Of a DNA stretch of 64,000 nucleotides, positions 59,367-64,000 are shown piece after piece. The DNA comes from Nectonema munidae (taxonomy: Eukaryota; Nematomorpha; Nectonematoida; Nectonematidae). The notes beneath the pieces are model-generated. The model did not search any database. It had not been told where the DNA came from and was given only the letters and a program-made list of their open reading frames with translations. A program made the translations under genes and the position numbers. Every line of letters begins with the position of its first letter. Within the stretch, counting starts at the first letter, position 1. The stretch spans positions 1 through 64,000 of the forward strand of contig JAUIRK010000179.1 in assembly GCA_030549495.1 (NCBI GenBank), read 5' to 3'.

Positions 59367-61193
59367 GTGATCACTTTGTTTTTACTTTGACCCAAAAGCA
59401 GGGTTGTGGAGATAAAAAATCATTTTGGTGTAATGTTGTGTTTTTGCAACTCATAGAAAAGGGCTGAAAAATTCAATAAAATTGAAGAATGAGCTTTTTT
59501 ATTATACAATCACCTTGTAAAGGAACACAGCTCAGTTTATAAGTTAGAAAGTTTTTTGAAAAATAATTTAAACCAAATATTTTTGAAAAAATAATTTTGG
59601 ATTAATTTTGTTTTTGAATGCTATTATTTTGGCTTAGGTAAAAATGTTATAGACACTAATTTGAAAATTCTTTTTGAAGACAATGTAAGAAAGACACTAA
59701 ACCAATAGAAACCAATAAAACATTTTAATCTATGTTGAAGAAAATAGATCAAACATTTTGCTTTGCAACATAAAGCCTAAGTGTCTAAGATTCAAGACAT
59801 TGTTCAATGACCATCTAAAATCGAGGTTTACAAAGCACCTTGAAATATGGTACATGTTATCACACTTTTAACATCACTTATAAATCAGTGTTTCCCAAGG
59901 TTTACGCACGTCCCACCCCTTGCCAAGATGCTAAAAGGGCCCTGACCCCCTGCTGTAAGCAGCGTAAATAATAAATTTATTTTCTGTGAAGGAAAAGGAA
60001 AGAACATATAACAACATTTTTTAGGAGGTTTCACAAGGTATTTACCTGAATAAGTGCAATATCTGCCGTTGTACTTGAGCAGCAAACTTTAAAATTAATG
60101 GCCCAATGTTTGCTGGATCATGTCTCATGCCAGCTACAAAACGCAAGTTGTCTTTATTTCTTATATCCAGTATCACACTGGTTTATTAAACAGACTATGA
60201 CTTTTTCCCCACACCAGACATCAGATTTTATATGATTAATCTAATAGCAGAATTGGAGAATTTCACTTCCGCATAAAAGTTATTATAAAGTGAGTGCATA
60301 AAGACGCGCTAAATTATGTACGCATATAAACAAATCGTTGGCACTTGTTTACTTTCTACCTCCCAACCGCCACCTTTAAAAATAGTTTTTGCTAAACTTT
60401 ATTAAAAAATTGACGCTAAATTTTTATAAAATAGTATATAAAATTTTTGTAAGTTTTAAGTTATTTTAATTTTTTATCAAATAAATTATTAAAATTATAT
60501 GAATACTTTTTTTTGTATAAAATAATTTTTTATCTGCCTTAAATAATCACTTTTAAAAATACAGTTGCTCTTAACTTTTAAAAAAAAAATACTAAATTTA
60601 TATAAAATATTATTAATAATAAGATAACAAAATTTTTGTTTATTTTAGATCGAAAATACCAATCTTTATATTTATTTAGGTTAGAATAAAAATAAAGATA
60701 ATTTTAAAACTAACTGACTGGCTAACTAATCGCCCAATTAACTAACAAACTAACTAAATATGTGATTAACCGGTTATCGACCACAGTCGACATATGTCGA
60801 CTTTACAAAAATGTGAATCATCTGCGTTTATTAATACAAATCTCCTGCTTTATACTAGATATCGTCTGGTTATTCTGGTCGTTAACGGATTAACTAACTC
60901 ACTCTATTTTATAAAACTCTATCTTAAAGGTCTAATTCGTTATCTTGTTAGTTAGTTTATAATTGGTTAGTTCATTAGTTGGTCAGTTAATTAGTGAGAC
61001 AGTTAGTTCGTTTGTTGGCAGGCAAGTCAGTTATATAACTCACCAAAAATCTTATAAACAATAATGGATGTTATAATCTATGTGGGAATTACGTTCTTCA
61101 CGAAGGTACCAGTCGTTCATTACATAAACTTGAATATGCCGTTTCGAACCTTAAACATATTCTCAGAAGTGTACAACGATTTGTGTTTTATAG
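59367..61193 (+). other. Intron of the GTPBP1/2-like gene
   Basis: 1.8 kb from donor GTGATC to acceptor TGTTTTATAG. It holds a solitary hAT-like end (CAGTGTTTCCCAAGG at 59886, no partner seen) and the inverted-repeat element near 60708-61016. The rest is AT-rich. Confidence 0.75.
60708..61016. repeat. Inverted-repeat element built of GTTAGTT motifs
   Basis: A left arm of about 55 bp (AACTAACTGACTGGCTAACT and onward) and a right arm of about 75 bp (GTTAGTTAGTTTATAATTGG and onward) are imperfect reverse complements, each made of GTTAGTT/AACTAAC variants. They surround about 180 bp of unique sequence. It looks like a MITE with internally repetitive ends; no target duplication could be fixed. 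Confidence 0.55.
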
Positions 61194-61363
61194 GAATTAA
61201 TCGAGAAGAAATGAATGAAAGCGTTTCAAATATTCGTTCAATGTCAGCAAACTTGGGTGCAAAGGTAGTTCACGTGGAGGAAAAAGAGATTAAACAGCCC
61301 ACATCTGTTGATCCTGCTTTGTACATTTCTAAAGTTTACATTCGCAAAGATGATAATAATGCG
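61194..61363 (+). CDS. GTPBP1/GTPBP2: GTPBP1/2-like exon preceding the G domain
   Basis: This 170-nt exon lies between acceptor TTTTATAG and donor GCG/GTAAGG and continues the split Gly codon. It reads INREEMNESVSNIRSMSANL then GAKVVHVEEKE and ALYISKVYIRKD, matching LAEEEMRASLKTLHRMAEKVGAD-ITVLRERE-ITEVLVRKVP of GTPBP2. The next expected exon would carry the P-loop (GNVDSGKST); it is not in the remaining 2.6 kb, so the gene leaves the window at the right. Confidence 0.9.
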
Positions 61364-62582
61364 GTAAGGATTCGCTAATTTCTGAAAATGTTTTTTTAAC
61401 TATAATATTCTTCTCTTTGAAACGTTAATCTTTAAGAACACTTCGATATTTACTGACCATGTACATCATCAAATCATATACATAGACTAATATTGGTATA
61501 TTCGGATATATAGATCTTACCATAATTCGTTATATTTTGACTAATATTTTATATGAAATTGTCTTACTATGTTCATCCTATTGAGATTATGTAAAAAATC
61601 AAAACATTTGCTAGATAAATTTTTCGAAAACTCATTGTAATCCAAAAAATGAATTGTTTCACCTTTTCCAATTTTTTTTCCCATTAATTTTATAAGCATA
61701 TAGCAATAGACGGTTAGAAAAAAAGAAATTTTCAAATGACAAGTTTTTCAATCAAATTATTCAAAGCTAAAAATTAGAGAACCTTTAATATTCTGTCATA
61801 TTTTATGTTATGTCACCACTGTCATCAAAGAAATAGAATGAAAAAATAAGTAAGAAATTTTTTTTAAGTAAAATAGTAAAAAATTATCATATTGTGTACC
61901 AAATATGTCATTTTGACATATCAAATGAGAATTTTCTCTCAGAAAAGCCTATATCTATTACTATTTATAATTCTATTCAAATTTTACATTTGAAATTGTC
62001 GTTTAAAATATAATTATATGTACCTGTCAACACTCATCATTCGTATATGGAGAGCCTATTATGTGAGAGGTACGATAAATGAGATCTAAAATATATGTTG
62101 ATTCGCATTAAGATTTAAAATTTTTAACTAGCTATACTCGGTAACTCACATTGCTCTTATCTATAAACCTAATCCATGGAATAATTGACTCGATTATTGC
62201 GTAATTTTATTGGCTAAAACTAAAAAAAATTATGCCAAATTTATTATCTATTCAGATCAAAGATCGTGTGAAGTTTGGGTTGCGAAATCTGTGAGTTAGT
62301 GATAGGGGTTGGAGTTTGTTTGTAATAAAATTTTGGAGTCGAAGTAGAATTTTATAAGTATTTTAAAATAATGAAAAAAAGTTAAATTTTTGTAAACATA
62401 TGGTCCATTTTTAGTAGAAGTAGGAAATAAGATTGTCTTTAAATATTTAAAATTTTTAAGTATTTGGATTTCGCTTTTTTTTTTAGTTTTTGGAGTTGGA
62501 ATTGGATATTTTCCCTTTGAATTCATAACACTGTTTGAAGTCATCAAAGTTTTAGGTTAATGAACAGATATTAGTGATGTAT

Positions 62583-62938
62583 ATAAAGAATTCTTGATGA
62601 ATAAGCAGCCCCGAACAAACAGCGACGACATAACGAGACGGAGTAGTAGATTCGGTGACTACCTTCTACAAGTTTAAATACTCCATGTTCAGGACGATGT
62701 CGTGACAGGGTGAGTAAGGCCGCCTTTAAATAAGTCTAGTTACTGCTGCCTAGCAGTTAGTCAAATTAGACAAAGGCTAGGTCCGTAGCTTACAATTACG
62801 GTGTGGAAGAGAACTGGAGACCTCACCACGTAATAGCTCCAAGAATAACCATGGTAAACTAGAAAACAAACTCTGGCGCTCCATGGTTGCCCACGCCCAA
62901 ATGGATAAAGCACTTTGATGATGATGATAAAGAATTCT
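62583..62938 (+). mobile_element. SINE-like retroposon with 12-bp target duplication
   Basis: The 332-bp element 62595-62926 has markedly higher GC than its surroundings. It ends in a TGATGATGATGAT tail and is flanked by a perfect 12-bp direct repeat ATAAAGAATTCT (62583-62594, 62927-62938). That pattern marks a retroposed, non-LTR-mobilised insertion. No clear box A or B was found and no reading frame, so its source RNA is unknown. The perfect duplication suggests a young insertion. Confidence 0.8.
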
Positions 62939-63532
62939 ATCATCTTTGCTTAAAGAGAATATTTATATAATATGTAGTACTTAAATTGTGTTAAAAAAGA
63001 ATTATTGAGGAAATTAAAAATTGATGAATCTGATCTCTAAGCTGTATGACTTCTCAAATATTTTTATTTTATCTTTGCTGCAGCTAAAACCCTATTTCCA
63101 AATATTTTTAGTTTTTAGCACAATTTTGATTTCTAGAACAAAATGCTTGACATGACAAAAGGTTCCATTTTTCATTGATGGATGAAAAGTTGCATCACTT
63201 CACTACTCATGCATATCTCTTTGGTAATGCAGCAACATATTAACATACACAGACATATAGAGATACATCAGCACATCCATAGAGATATAGAAATACACTA
63301 ATAATAATATAGACATTACACTGATATAAGCACATATCACTTTATTAATATGAAATTTTTTGAATGAATTGATGTTTTATTTAATATATTTAAACTTGGT
63401 GATTTAGTTAAATTCAAATAATCAAGACTTTATTTTAGTTCATTTGTTGAAGCTGATGTAGTTTTAGAGTCTAAAATATTATATAATATTGTTAACAAAA
63501 ACAATATATTTCTTAGATTTGAATTTTGGGGC

Positions 63533-63667
63533 ACTTTTTCTTTTTGTTGGCTCCTGCAATTCAAAAGAGGGGGAACATAAGTTGCATGCAATACATTCAA
63601 AACTAAGTGCATAGATAAAGTTGTTTTTGGTTTAACTACATTGCAGGAGCCAACAAAAAGAAAAAGT
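63533..63667. repeat. Perfect 28-bp inverted repeat, GTTGGCTCC core
   Basis: Arms 63533-63560 and 63640-63667 are exact reverse complements (ACTTTTTCTTTTTGTTGGCT then CCTGCAAT) around a 79-bp loop. The layout, a T-rich outer part and a GTTGGCTCC core pointing inward, is like the arms at 6077-6234. This suggests a related fold-back or facing-ends element. No coding sequence. Confidence 0.8.
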
Positions 63668-64000
63668 TCAATTTGTCAAAATATATTTTTCAAAATGACA
63701 TTAAGTCCTTGATTACATAATCTCTAAAAACACTAATTTCGACTTCTCTAGCATCGATTTAATATTGACACTGAAATTAATCGATATAATTCGATACAAT
63801 ACAACATAGAAATTTAATTTTAGTAAACCTTATCAAAAATACAAAAATTTTACACACATGTCTCGTCATTTATTTATATCAAAATCAAACACGGAGCAAA
63901 TTTTCTTATAAAAGTAAATGAAGTTGTCTCTTTTATATATATCAAATCATAAACAAAGATAAATCTAGTTGTCTAAAAATTTTTAAGTAAAACACTTACG

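Larger units (their letters stand above)
61364..64000 (+). other. Downstream intron of the GTPBP1/2-like gene, to window end
   Basis: At least 2.6 kb of AT-rich intron. It carries the retroposon at 62595 and the perfect inverted repeat at 63533. No P-loop exon was seen. A consensus donor (GTAAGT) faces the minus strand at 63999-63994, cut by the window edge, so an exon on that strand could lie just outside. Confidence 0.6.

Noticed and set aside
1-64000. Bacterial-style operons, ribosome binding sites, rRNA genes or a replication origin
   Set aside because: None seen; genes are spliced and spaced by kilobases of repeats.

Overview
The window reads as nuclear DNA of an AT-rich invertebrate, most likely an arthropod. 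The evidence is spliced genes with T-rich acceptors, a 27-nt micro-exon, and remains of hAT, piggyBac, LINE, SINE and Bel/Pao families. A copepod such as a sea louse would fit the composition, but I cannot name the species. Most short open frames here are chance; only three host loci are supported, all by recognisable protein similarity plus splice sites.

Layout. (1) 1-11223 and 25487-37178 are two direct copies of one ~11.2-11.7 kb segment, differing by scattered point changes and a few indels. Each copy carries, on the minus strand, exons of the C-terminal half of an ethanolamine-phosphate cytidylyltransferase (PCYT2)-like gene. The intron before its last recognised exon holds a decayed LINE and inverted-repeat elements. 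The left copy has a frameshift and a two-codon loss; both copies carry Asn for the first His of the second HxGH motif. (2) 11224-14550 and 15688-22663 form a ~10.3 kb minisatellite with a 31-bp unit and higher-order structure. It starts exactly where the left copy stops matching the right copy. (3) 22664-25486 is single-copy sequence with a GIY-YIG-like remnant and a hAT remnant. (4) 37179-43550 holds fossils: a Bel/Pao piece, a broken piggyBac transposase, a TTAA-flanked MITE and an unrecognised coding remnant.

(5) 44538-46750 is a BSDC1-like gene (BSD domain, two exons seen, minus strand, 5' end not found). (6) 47827-54543 is rich in hAT elements with 8-bp target duplications, one with a tRNA-derived SINE inside it. 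(7) 58367-61363 holds three consecutive exons of a GTPBP1/GTPBP2-like translational GTPase gene on the plus strand, running off the right edge. Its introns contain a SINE-like retroposon with a 12-bp target duplication and two inverted-repeat elements.

The three host genes are not a functional cluster: phospholipid synthesis, a BSD-domain protein and a translational GTPase are ordinary neighbours in a repeat-rich region. The most unusual object is the duplication with the minisatellite at its breakpoint and unequal decay of the two gene copies. Uncollapsed haplotypes in the assembly are a serious alternative explanation. All similarity statements come from reading translations by eye; no database search was run.
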